Shown here in pieces: positions 1-5,093 of a DNA stretch of 7,043 nt. The notes under the pieces are model-generated. The model was not told the DNA's origin. It was given only the letters and a program-made list of their open reading frames with translations, and made no database searches. Each line of letters opens with the position of its first letter. Position 1 is the first letter of the stretch. The stretch covers positions 1-7,043 of the forward strand of contig JAITGZ010000237.1 in the NCBI GenBank assembly GCA_031280335.1, written 5' to 3'. The stretch comes from Deltaproteobacteria bacterium. GTDB taxonomy: Bacteria; Desulfobacterota; Desulfovibrionia; Desulfovibrionales; Desulfovibrionaceae. A program made the translations under genes and the position numbers.

Positions 1-98
1 TTCAGTTGGATGTGATGATTTACGCGGTGGTCATCCTGCTCTGTCTGGTGCAGTGCATTCAGTCGCTGTGCAATTTCTTTTACAAAAAACTGCGCTGA
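1..98 (+). CDS. metI: MetI-type ABC transporter permease, C-terminal fragment
   Basis: An open frame enters from the left edge (first full codon at 3) and stops at TGA 96-98, giving 31 residues that begin QLDVMIYAVVILLCLVQCIQ and end KKLR. The pattern is one last hydrophobic membrane helix followed by a short basic cytoplasmic tail. The V-M-x-x-V-x-x-L-x-x-x-V-Q-x-I-Q spacing resembles the end of MetI, the membrane subunit of the MetNIQ methionine importer. The assignment leans on the MetQ-family gene that follows 89 bp downstream on the same strand, the usual metN-metI-metQ order. The fragment alone is too short to exclude another ABC permease of the same class. Confidence 0.68.
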   Translation, partial: QLDVMIYAVVILLCLVQCIQSLCNFFYKKLR

Positions 99-125
99 AG
101 GGCCATTGTACTGGGCGCGGACGGT

Positions 126-154
126 TTGACATTGAAAATGGATGGAAGTAGTTT
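126..154 (+). promoter_or_regulatory. Possible sigma-70 promoter ahead of metQ
   Basis: A perfect -35 hexamer TTGACA (126-131) is followed after 17 bases by TAGTTT (149-154), a poor -10 matching 3 of 6 consensus positions. It lies in the 89-bp gap between the permease and the binding protein. It could give extra expression of the binding protein, which is usually needed in excess over the membrane subunits. The weak -10 keeps confidence low. Confidence 0.3.
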
Positions 155-187
155 ATTGGCTTTAACCCGATGGAACAGGAGTAAATA

Positions 188-961
188 ATGAAACGTCTTC
201 TCATAGCCTTGTTGTTCATTTTTGCCGCTTCCCCCGCCTTGGCCGCAGAGCGGCTGGTGGTGGGGGTAACCCCCTTTCCGCATAAAAGCATCATGCAGGC
301 GGCCGCCGCGCTTCTGGCCAAAGAGGGCTATATTCTGGAGCTGGTGGAGTTCACCGATTATGTGCAGCCCAATATGGCCCTGGAGGAAAAGCGTCTTTTT
401 GCCAACTTCTTTCAACATATTCCCTATATGGAGAATATGAACGCCGAAAAAGGGCTCGGCCTGGCCTGGATTGCCAAGGTGCATCTTGAGCCTCTGGGCA
501 TGTATTCTAAAAAAATAAAAAATATCAGCCAGTTAAAAAAAGGAGACATGATCTCCGTGCCCAACGATCCCACCAATGAGGCCAGGGCGTTACGTTTATT
601 GGAGGCCAACAAACTGATCATCCTGCGGGCGGGCGAGCTTGTTACGATCAAAGATATATTGGACAACCCGCGCGGCCTGCTTTTTAAAGAAATTGACGCT
701 CCGCAGCTGCCCCGTACCCTACAGGATGTAACCGCTTCTGTGATCAATACCAATTTCGCCGGCGAGGCGGGCTTGACCCCCTCCAAAGACGCCCTGATCA
801 TTGAAGGCAAAGATTCGCCCTACGCCAACGTCATTGTGGTGCGCTCCGCCGACAAAAACAGCCCGGCCGCCAAGGCCCTGATCAAGGCCGTGCAGTCCTC
901 CGTGGTGAAAAAATACATTGAAAACGTGTTGGCGCACCGGGGCATTGTGCCGGCTTTTTAA
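188..961 (+). CDS. metQ: MetQ/NlpA-family substrate-binding protein (methionine ABC importer)
   Basis: This 257-residue protein is the periplasmic receptor of a MetNIQ-type ABC importer and most likely binds methionine or a close relative. It starts at ATG 188 with AGGAG at 177-181. Residues 1-20 form a signal peptide (MKRLL, hydrophobic core, then ALA-A). Family signatures follow in order: NFFQHIPYMENMN (73-85), EPLGMYSKK (about 101-109), NDPTNEARAL (126-135), QLPRTLQDV near 173-181, VINTNFA (185-191) and PYANVIVVR (211-219). Length is normal for the family. Unlike the classical lipoprotein MetQ there is no lipobox cysteine, so the mature protein is probably soluble in the periplasm and cut by signal peptidase I. 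The partial permease upstream supports an operon. Long A runs at 508-541 encode lysine-rich residues 107-118. Exact ligand specificity cannot be read from the sequence. Confidence 0.9.
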   Translation: MKRLLIALLFIFAASPALAAERLVVGVTPFPHKSIMQAAAALLAKEGYILELVEFTDYVQPNMALEEKRLFANFFQHIPYMENMNAEKGLGLAWIAKVHLEPLGMYSKKIKNISQLKKGDMISVPNDPTNEARALRLLEANKLIILRAGELVTIKDILDNPRGLLFKEIDAPQLPRTLQDVTASVINTNFAGEAGLTPSKDALIIEGKDSPYANVIVVRSADKNSPAAKALIKAVQSSVVKKYIENVLAHRGIVPAF

Positions 962-985
962 AAAAATATTTCAACTTTGTCCGTA

Positions 986-1020
986 TATTGGGGCTACTAC
1001 CCCAAACCCCGTCCGGAGGC
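986..1020 (-). repeat. G/C-run hairpin repeat, inverted copy left of the copZ-like gene
   Basis: TTGGGG (988-993) and CCCCAA (1000-1005) form a 6-bp stem with loop CTACTA, followed by ACCCCGTCCGGAGGC. Read on the minus strand, the segment contains CCGGACGGGGTTTGGGG, nearly the same as CCGGATGGGGTTTGGGG at 1570-1586 on the plus strand. It is therefore an inverted copy of the element at the other side of the small metal-binding gene. It lies 25 bp after metQ and may also serve as its transcription end, although no T run follows the stem. Confidence 0.5.
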
Positions 1021-1087
1021 TTGATAATTTGGGGCTGTGAAATGGGCATGTTTACCGGATACCGCCTTATCCTCGCCGCCCCTTTCT

Positions 1088-1127
1088 TATTCCCCCCAGC
1101 GGGGTTCGGGGCGGATCCCCGAATTAA
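1088..1127 (+). repeat. G/C-run hairpin repeat, diverged copy upstream of the copZ-like gene
   Basis: The segment runs CTTATTCCCCCC, AGCGGGG, then a hairpin: TTCGGGG (1107-1113), loop CGGAT, CCCCGAA (1119-1125). It aligns with the better copy at 1561-1600 (CATTCCCCCCGGATGGGG followed by a GGGGC/GCCCC hairpin). It ends about 30 bp before the ribosome binding site of the downstream gene, so it would lie in the 5' leader of any transcript entering from metQ. Confidence 0.45.
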
Positions 1128-1168
1128 TCAGTGTTTCCTTAAGGTCAATTGAAAAAGGAGTAAAAATT

Positions 1169-1372
1169 ATGCCTGAGATACAAGTCAAGGGTATGCGCTG
1201 CCAGCATTGCCTGACGGCGGTGAGCAAGGCTCTGGAAACCCTGGCGGGGGTGGAAGAAGTCAGTGTTGACATGGAAAAAGGTTTGGCCCGCTGGAAGGAT
1301 AAAGACCCGGCCTGTCCCCTGCCTGTGGAAAAAGCTCAGGACGCGGTGCGTATGGCCGGGTTTGAGGTTTAG
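1169..1372 (+). CDS. CopZ-like heavy-metal-associated (HMA) domain protein
   Basis: This 67-residue protein consists of a single HMA domain. The metal-binding loop is GMRCQHC (residues 8-14), with Cys11 and Cys14 as the CxxC ligands for Cu(I) or a similar soft metal. After it come a helix with AVSKALETLAGV, then VEEVSVDMEKGLARW, and a C-terminal AVRMAGFEV, the normal beta-alpha-beta-beta-alpha-beta order. Such proteins carry copper in the cytoplasm to P-type ATPases or repressors. The start at ATG 1169 is chosen because AAGGAG lies at 1155-1160 and the domain begins at residue 2. An in-frame extension upstream to 1037 is only translated repeat DNA. No copper ATPase or regulator is in the window, so the partner is unknown. 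The stop codon TAG at 1370-1372 touches the first 52-bp repeat copy. Confidence 0.88.
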   Translation: MPEIQVKGMRCQHCLTAVSKALETLAGVEEVSVDMEKGLARWKDKDPACPLPVEKAQDAVRMAGFEV

Positions 1373-1423
1373 CCAGGATAGGCCGGCCCCCTTGTCGAGG
1401 GGGTCCGGGGGGAATCATTCCCC
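1372..1423 (+). repeat. 52-bp perfect direct repeat, copy 1
   Basis: The 52 bases from the last base of the copZ-like stop codon to 1423 recur without a mismatch at 1518-1569, an offset of 146 bp. Inside is a C5T/AG5 hairpin around TGTCG. A second, shorter stem, GGGGAA/TTCCCC with loop TCA, closes the copy. The second stem is truncated here compared with copy 2, because the sequence changes to GTTGCTG right after the fourth C. Confidence 0.9.
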
Positions 1424-1517
1424 GTTGCTGAATAACGCCTGGCGGCATCCGCCGCACAGGCTGTTGCGCTTGTTTGCTTCGCCAGGCAAAGCCCGGCTTG
1501 CAAGCCCGTGCGCTCCG
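1424..1517. other. Spacer between the 52-bp repeats, rich in small palindromes
   Basis: No gene is seen. The 94 bases hold GGCGG-CAT-CCGCC (1441-1453), TTTGC/GCAAA around TTCGCCAG (1473-1490) and the 12-bp perfect palindrome GGCTTGCAAGCC (1495-1506). The density of short inverted repeats suggests repetitive intergenic DNA rather than a coding or classical promoter region. Confidence 0.5.
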
Positions 1518-1569
1518 GCCAGGATAGGCCGGCCCCCTTGTCGAGGGGGTCCGGGGGGAATCATTCCCC
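1518..1569 (+). repeat. 52-bp perfect direct repeat, copy 2
   Basis: This is identical to 1372-1423 over 52 bases. It continues into extra sequence that completes a stronger structure: CCGGGGGGAA (1551-1560), loop TCA, TTCCCCCCGG (1564-1573), a perfect 10-bp stem. The C5T/AG5 hairpin is at 1533-1549. Confidence 0.9.
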
Positions 1570-1599
1570 CCGGATGGGGTTTGGGGCTACCGCCCCAAA
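1551..1599. terminator. Tandem hairpins between convergent copZ-like gene and fliH (putative bidirectional terminator)
   Basis: Two strong stems lie side by side. One is the 10-bp stem at 1551-1573. The other is TTTGGGGC (1580-1587), loop TACC, GCCCCAAA (1592-1599), an 8-bp stem. They sit between genes that converge: copZ-like from the left, fliH from the right with its stop at 1619-1621. No long T run follows on either strand, so a classical Rho-independent terminator is not proven. Position and structure still favour a role in ending or stabilising both transcripts. Confidence 0.5.
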
Positions 1600-1618
1600 T
1601 TGATGTTCTGGATAATGC

Positions 1619-2320
1619 TCACAGCCGCAGTCCTTCCAGTGCTTGCATCACGGCGGCGCGCCGGCTTTCCAGGCTGCTTTGGGCCAGGGAGCTTTCGCTT
1701 TCCAGCCAAAGGTCTCCGGGCGGCACCGTCTCGTCGGCCCGTACGCTCCAGCCTTTTTGTTCCGTCAGTTTTTCCCGGCCTGCGGCTATAATATCTTCCA
1801 CGGCCGCCGCGTCTTCCGGGTTGCAGCGTACCAGCACGCGCCGGCTTTCCGTCAGGGCGCGCGCCGCCTGGGTGTATAGGGATGAGAGCAGCGCGGCTCT
1901 GTCTTCGCTCAGGGCCATGCCCAGGGCTTTTTCCACTGCCAGGCGCAGCAGGGCCGGCAGGTCTTCCTTCCAGGTTTCGAGCAGTTCCTTGCCGCGTTCT
2001 TCCATGGCGGAGAGTACGGAGTGGGAGGCTTGGGCCATGGAGGCGCGCAGTTCGTTCATTTCTTCCTGCGCCAGGCGCAGTCCTTCGGCCCGGCCTTCTT
2101 CCACGGCTTTTTCCCGCAGGGCGCGGGCTTTTTGTTCCGCAGCAGAGAGGATGTCTCTGGCTTTTTCTTCCGCCCGGAGGCGTACTTTTTCCAGGTAAAT
2201 TTTTTCGTCTTCTTCCGACCAGGCGCGTGAGCGGGCCTGTTCTACCTCATCCAGGACGGAGATGCGTCCGCTCATGAAAATGCGTCCCCAGCCCGGGCTT
2301 TCTTCGTGTTTTTCCGCCAT
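1619..2320 (-). CDS. fliH: FliH, flagellar export ATPase regulator
   Basis: This 233-residue protein has normal FliH length. It would bind the export ATPase FliI at the base of the flagellar type III export apparatus and restrain or localise it. The N-terminus carries GWGRIF (10-15), a short aromatic motif of the kind that docks FliH to FliN/FlhA. Residues about 25-115 are a long, charged, Ala/Glu/Arg-rich helical region of coiled-coil type. The C-terminal domain (about 116-233) has VRCNPEDAAAVED (164-176) and VPPGDLWLESESS (199-211), matching the family's NPxD and GG-c-vE patterns. The start at 2320 has AAGGA 8 bases upstream. It follows fliG after 55 bp. fliI, normally next, is absent: the next gene is the convergent copZ-like one. 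The C-terminal pattern plus fliG adjacency separate it from V-ATPase E or YscL-type stators. Confidence 0.85.
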   Translation of the reverse strand: MAEKHEESPGWGRIFMSGRISVLDEVEQARSRAWSEEDEKIYLEKVRLRAEEKARDILSAAEQKARALREKAVEEGRAEGLRLAQEEMNELRASMAQASHSVLSAMEERGKELLETWKEDLPALLRLAVEKALGMALSEDRAALLSSLYTQAARALTESRRVLVRCNPEDAAAVEDIIAAGREKLTEQKGWSVRADETVPPGDLWLESESSLAQSSLESRRAAVMQALEGLRL

Positions 2321-2348
2321 AATCAGCGTCCTTGGATTTTAGGGAATA

Positions 2349-2379
2349 TTAGAGCAATTTCGCTTTGAAATTGTTCTAA
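2349..2379. repeat. Hairpin element over the fliG stop codon, in the fliG-fliH gap
   Basis: TTAGAGCAATTTC (2349-2361), loop GCTTT, GAAATTGTTCTAA (2367-2379) form a 13-bp stem with one G-T wobble. The fliG stop (2376-2378) lies within the stem. The core 2351-2377 matches 21 of 27 bases with 3426-3452 upstream of fliG. No T run follows, so it may be an RNA processing or stability element, or a partial terminator tuning fliH level, rather than a full stop. Confidence 0.65.
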
Positions 2380-3395
2380 ATGAACACATCGCTGCTACCC
2401 CGGCTGATGATGATTTTGCCTTCGGCCTCTAGTTTACGCACGGCCCGGATGATGCTCATCTGGGCTGCTTCCACATCCGTAAGGCGGGTCGGCCCCATGA
2501 TTTCCAGGTCTTCGCGGATCATCTTGGAGGCGCGTTCGGACATGTTGCGGAAGAAGACGGTGCGCATATCCTCGTTGGCGCCGCGCAGGGCCATAACCAT
2601 ATCTTCGCTGGAGATTTCCTTGAGCAGTTCGCGTATGGCCTTGTCGTCCAGATTTTTGACATCTTCAAAGACGAACATGAGGGCGCGGATGTCTTCGGCC
2701 ATCTGGGAGGATTCCTCTTCGATTTCAGCCATGACTTCTTCTTCGGTGGCCCGATCCACCGCGTTGAGGATTTCGGCCACGGCCTGTACCCCGCCGACTT
2801 TGCGTCCTTCTTTGCCGCCCATGGCGATGAGTTGGCTTTGCAGCACCTTGTCCACGGCCATGAGCATCTCCTCCGGCACGGATTCAAGCCTGGCCAGGCG
2901 CATGAGAATTTCCGTGCGCACCCCGGCGGGCATGTTGGTCAAAAGTTCGCCCGCCTGCTCCGGCGGCAGATGGCCCAGGATGAGCGACAGGGTTTGCGGG
3001 TGTTCGTTGCGCAGGATCTGGGCCATCAGTTTGGGGCTGACATTGCCCAGTTCGCGGAAGGGCTGGGTGGTGGCGTCAAGATTGAGCAGGTCTGTGATGT
3101 ATTTGGCTGTGTCTTCGTCCACATTGGCCAGCATAAGCTTGCGCACGGCATCGTTGCCGCCGCGCACCATCTGCTGCCCTGTAACCATGGCGTGATGAAA
3201 CTCGCGCAATACGCCTTCCACCACTTCTTTGGGGATGGCGTCCAAGTCCACCATCGCTTTGGAGATGGTGACAATTTCTTGACGCTCCATACGCTTGAAA
3301 ACTTCGGCCGCAAACTTTTCGCCCATGGCCAAAAGCAATACCGAGGTTTTTTGCGGCCCGCTCAACTGCTCAACGCTGCTTGGACTTACAGGCAC
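2376..3395 (-). CDS. fliG: FliG, flagellar motor switch/rotor protein
   Basis: This 339-residue FliG would form the upper part of the C-ring, bind FliF through its N-terminal domain and FliM through its middle domain, and engage MotA by its C-terminal domain. Visible landmarks are SGPQKTSVLLLAMGEK (12-27), the FliM-binding EHPQ motif (131-134), the glycine linkers GGKEG (203-207) and GG (211-212), and the torque domain ALMFVFEDVKNLDDKAIREL (238-257) with paired Asp250-Asp251. The closing block includes GPTRLTDVE (281-289). The start is GTG at 3395, with GGGAG 8 bases upstream (3404-3408). Later ATGs would delete the conserved N-terminus. A strong sigma-54 promoter match lies upstream. fliF is not adjacent, because the upstream gene is a FlgO-type lipoprotein. 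All domains are intact. Confidence 0.97.
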   Translation of the reverse strand: MPVSPSSVEQLSGPQKTSVLLLAMGEKFAAEVFKRMERQEIVTISKAMVDLDAIPKEVVEGVLREFHHAMVTGQQMVRGGNDAVRKLMLANVDEDTAKYITDLLNLDATTQPFRELGNVSPKLMAQILRNEHPQTLSLILGHLPPEQAGELLTNMPAGVRTEILMRLARLESVPEEMLMAVDKVLQSQLIAMGGKEGRKVGGVQAVAEILNAVDRATEEEVMAEIEEESSQMAEDIRALMFVFEDVKNLDDKAIRELLKEISSEDMVMALRGANEDMRTVFFRNMSERASKMIREDLEIMGPTRLTDVEAAQMSIIRAVRKLEAEGKIIISRGSSDVFI

Positions 3396-3425
3396 AACCT
3401 TTGCTCCCTTTTTCTACGGCAATTC

Positions 3426-3452
3426 AGAGCATTTTCACTTTGAAGATGCCCT
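3426..3452. repeat. Hairpin element in the predicted fliG leader
   Basis: AGAGCATTTTC (3426-3436), loop ACTTT, GAAGATGCCCT (3442-3452) form an imperfect 11-bp stem. It shares 21 of 27 bases with 2351-2377 on the other side of fliG, including the CTTT loop. It lies between the predicted sigma-54 start point (about 3462) and the fliG ribosome binding site (3404-3408), so it would be transcribed as part of the 5' leader. Confidence 0.6.
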
Positions 3453-3472
3453 TAACACGCTTCTTGTCATAG

Positions 3473-3489
3473 TGCAATTAGCGTGCCGG
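3473..3489 (-). promoter_or_regulatory. Sigma-54 (RpoN) promoter for fliG(-fliH)
   Basis: On the minus strand the sequence CCGGCACGCTAATTGCA fits the consensus YTGGCACG-N4-TTGCW at all defined positions but one (T to C at position 2). It has the required GG-N10-GC spacing. The predicted start point is near 3462, giving a leader of about 67 bases before the GTG start at 3395. Sigma-54 with an FlgR/FleQ-type activator commonly drives early flagellar structural genes, which fits fliG. No activator binding site was identified. Confidence 0.72.
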
Positions 3490-3528
3490 ATATGGGAGGG
3501 TTTTTGTGGAGAGGAGGGTGGACGGTTA

Positions 3529-3543
3529 AAATCGTGCCGATTT
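3529..3543 (-). terminator. Weak terminator-like hairpin after the FlgO-family gene
   Basis: On the minus strand AAATCG, loop GCA and CGATTT form a 6-bp stem ending in TTTT, starting 7 bases after the stop of the FlgO-family gene (3551-3553). The stem is short and A/T-rich, so termination would be partial at best. It would separate the lipoprotein transcript from fliG, which has its own promoter match. Confidence 0.33.
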
Positions 3544-3550
3544 ATGCTGG

Positions 3551-4261
3551 TCAGGGCTGCGCGGCCTGTCCGCGCCGGGTAAAGGCGGGTTCGCGCCGGG
3601 CGTATTTGAGCCAGAGGGCGTTATCTCCGGCGTAGCCGTCCGTATGGGTTTCTTCGCCCAAAAGGGAGGGCACGTCGCCGCTTTTGGGCAGATAGTATTC
3701 GTAGGCCGCCAGCAGGGCATTATCCATGAGGCGCACCACCCGCGCGGAGACAAAAATTTTGTCCCGCGCTTCAGAGTAAGTCCCCACCAGCACGGCGTGG
3801 GCGTCATGGGAATCGGCCAGCAAACGCAGGCTTTCGCGGGTGAGCATGAATTCGCCCCCGTCCTTTTCAAAGCGCAGGCTGGCAGAAAGACGCGGCTCCA
3901 GCACTTTGAAACCGTGCTGGTTTAGGCGCGAGCCAATCTGCTGCGCGCTTACCCGGCCAAAGGCGCTGCTTTTGTCCAGGTTTTCCAGGCTGACTAGGCT
4001 GGTCGTAAGGATGCTGCCGGCCGTTGAGCCGATACGGGGCAGGAGGATGCCGCCCAGGGCGTCGCCGGCCTTGGTGTTGGCCTCAAGCATGAGCGAGCCG
4101 CGTGGGGGGTCGGCCATGACGGCGTGCGGCAGCGGTTCATAGGCCGCGCTCACTTTGCCGGAGGAGGGTGAACAGGCCGTGAGCAGAATGCCCGCCAGAC
4201 AGAGCAGTCCCCATAAGGCGCGTTGTTTTATCTCCTGCTCATCCATTTTGAGTATGGTCAT
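3551..4261 (-). CDS. FlgO-family flagellar outer-membrane lipoprotein
   Basis: This 236-residue protein has a lipoprotein signal: a basic/polar start, a hydrophobic stretch from Ala15 to Ala29, and lipobox LTAC with Cys30 as the lipidated residue. The C-terminal half carries FlgO-domain patterns: SLVSLENLDKSSAFGRVSAQ (88-107), GSRLNQHGFKVLEPRL (110-125), GEFMLTRE (126-133) and HAVLVGTYSEARDKIFVSAR (145-164). FlgO proteins sit in the outer membrane and support flagellar assembly, stability and motility, as known from Vibrio. Ser31 after the cysteine shows no Asp retention signal for the inner membrane. The start at 4261 has only a weak GGGG upstream, and an alternative Met6 has none. It follows the other lipoprotein after 27 bp and precedes fliG, supporting a flagellar role. 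The gene could also be called simply a FlgO-domain protein. Confidence 0.82.
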   Translation of the reverse strand: MTILKMDEQEIKQRALWGLLCLAGILLTACSPSSGKVSAAYEPLPHAVMADPPRGSLMLEANTKAGDALGGILLPRIGSTAGSILTTSLVSLENLDKSSAFGRVSAQQIGSRLNQHGFKVLEPRLSASLRFEKDGGEFMLTRESLRLLADSHDAHAVLVGTYSEARDKIFVSARVVRLMDNALLAAYEYYLPKSGDVPSLLGEETHTDGYAGDNALWLKYARREPAFTRRGQAAQP

Positions 4262-4288
4262 GATCTGCCCCGCTGCGGTGAAACGGCT

Positions 4289-4969
4289 CTATTTTTCGGT
4301 GATGCTCACCCGCCGGCTGCTTTCAGCCAGGGGGTCGGCCGCCTGCGGGTCCGCATAAAGGCGCAGATCGGCATCATTGATATAACGTATGCTGGAACAG
4401 TGCATTACAAAACGGTTATTATAAGAAAGGCGTGCGTTGACGATAATTTCGTGGTTCGAGCCGCGCTCTTCGCCCAAATGGGAAAGAACGCGATTAAAGC
4501 GCCTGTCGTCAAAAGGCACGGTCTGCACAAAATACTCCAGCAGGCCGCCGCGCGGCTCTTTGCTGTAAGAAATCTGCATTCCGCGTGAAACCAGTTCTGT
4601 TCTTAACAGGTTATAAAAGGCAACGGTAAAGGGGCGGTTATTGGGCATGGCCAGGTAAATGGGCCGCGCCAGCAAATCGTCGCGCTCCGCGTAGGCTTTA
4701 TAGACCCGCTGCGCCACCTCCACGGCCATGTCCCGCCAATGATCCGCAGCCTGCGCCCGGAGTTGGGCGAAGGCCGGCGGGTCTTCCAGCGCGGGCGCGG
4801 ACGAGGTTCTGGACGCGGCGGGGGGATTGTCCAGCACATCCTGATAAGATGCCGGCGCATGGTCTTTTTTGCCCGAGCAGCCGGTCGCCAGTAAAACACA
4901 GGCCAGGAGCAGACCGCCCGCTCCGGTACGGCGCGCTCCCCCGTCTGGTTTTGCTTTGGTGTTTTTCAT
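4289..4969 (-). CDS. Unrecognised lipoprotein, probably flagellum-associated
   Basis: I do not recognise this 226-residue protein. Residues 1-31 are a lipoprotein signal: a basic, glycine-rich start (KNTKAKPDGGARR), the hydrophobic core LLLACVLL and lipobox ATGC with Cys31. A Pro/Ala/Ser linker follows to about residue 66. A folded domain covers about 70-215, with RPIYLAMPNNRPFTVAFYNLL (102-122), a basic-aromatic block near 150-160, and NHEIIVNARLSYNNRFVMHC (172-191). The mixture of beta-type strands and one amphipathic helix recalls small outer-membrane accessory proteins, but no named family is assigned. It starts at 4969 with AAGGA 8 bases upstream and ends 27 bp before the FlgO-family gene on the same strand. 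A sigma-28 promoter match lies directly upstream. A flagellar or envelope role is inferred from context only. Confidence 0.85.
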   Translation of the reverse strand: MKNTKAKPDGGARRTGAGGLLLACVLLATGCSGKKDHAPASYQDVLDNPPAASRTSSAPALEDPPAFAQLRAQAADHWRDMAVEVAQRVYKAYAERDDLLARPIYLAMPNNRPFTVAFYNLLRTELVSRGMQISYSKEPRGGLLEYFVQTVPFDDRRFNRVLSHLGEERGSNHEIIVNARLSYNNRFVMHCSSIRYINDADLRLYADPQAADPLAESSRRVSITEK

Positions 4970-4995
4970 AAGCCGCGTCCTTCCTTACATTGTCC

Positions 4996-5022
4996 ATATC
5001 GGCAGAACGTCCCGATTCTTGA
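4996..5022 (-). promoter_or_regulatory. Sigma-28 (FliA) flagellar promoter for the lipoprotein pair
   Basis: On the minus strand TCAA (5019-5022) is followed after exactly 15 bases by GCCGATAT (4996-5003). The consensus is TAAA-N15-GCCGATAA, so the -35 core matches 3 of 4 and the -10 matches 7 of 8. The predicted start point near 4989 leaves a leader of about 20 bases with AAGGAAGGA before ATG 4969. Sigma-28 drives late flagellar genes, which ties the unrecognised lipoprotein and the FlgO-family gene to the flagellar programme. Confidence 0.6.
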
Positions 5023-5064
5023 GAGCGCGGCGCGTCATACCGGCAATTTTACCTTTCAGGGGCA

Positions 5065-5093
5065 TTTACTGCCCGGAACAAGCAGGATATGAA
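5065..5093 (+). promoter_or_regulatory. Possible sigma-70 promoter for glyQS
   Basis: TTTACT (5065-5070), a 17-base spacer and TATGAA (5088-5093) match 4 of 6 positions in each hexamer. The site lies 36 bp before the glyQ start, in the divergent gap between glyQ and the lipoprotein gene. A small GGGCA/TGCCC stem overlaps its -35 side. I saw no T-box leader or anti-terminator. Confidence 0.3.

Noticed and set aside
535..550. Internal AAAAAAAGGAG plus in-frame ATG 548 within metQ as a second start
   Set aside because: The spacing of only a few bases is too short, and the product would lack the first half of the binding protein. The A runs simply encode lysines.
1037..1168. In-frame N-terminal extension of the copZ-like protein to ATG 1037
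   Set aside because: The extension is translated repeat DNA with no family similarity. AAGGAG before ATG 1169 and the HMA domain start fix the shorter form.
1372..1569. CRISPR-like repeat-spacer unit
   Set aside because: Only two repeats of 52 bp with a 94-bp spacer, strong G/C-run hairpins and no cas genes. The pattern does not fit a CRISPR array.
1263..2198. Long plus-strand open frame of 311 codons over the copZ-like gene end, the repeats and fliH
   Set aside because: It runs through the repeat DNA and antisense to fliH, with Arg/Ser-rich low-complexity protein and no ribosome binding site. It is a shadow of biased codon use in fliH.
2380..3443. Plus-strand open frames antisense to fliG (271 and 203 codons)
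   Set aside because: Their translations are Ser/Arg- or His/Gln-rich shadows of a fully conserved FliG. No ribosome binding sites or family patterns were seen.
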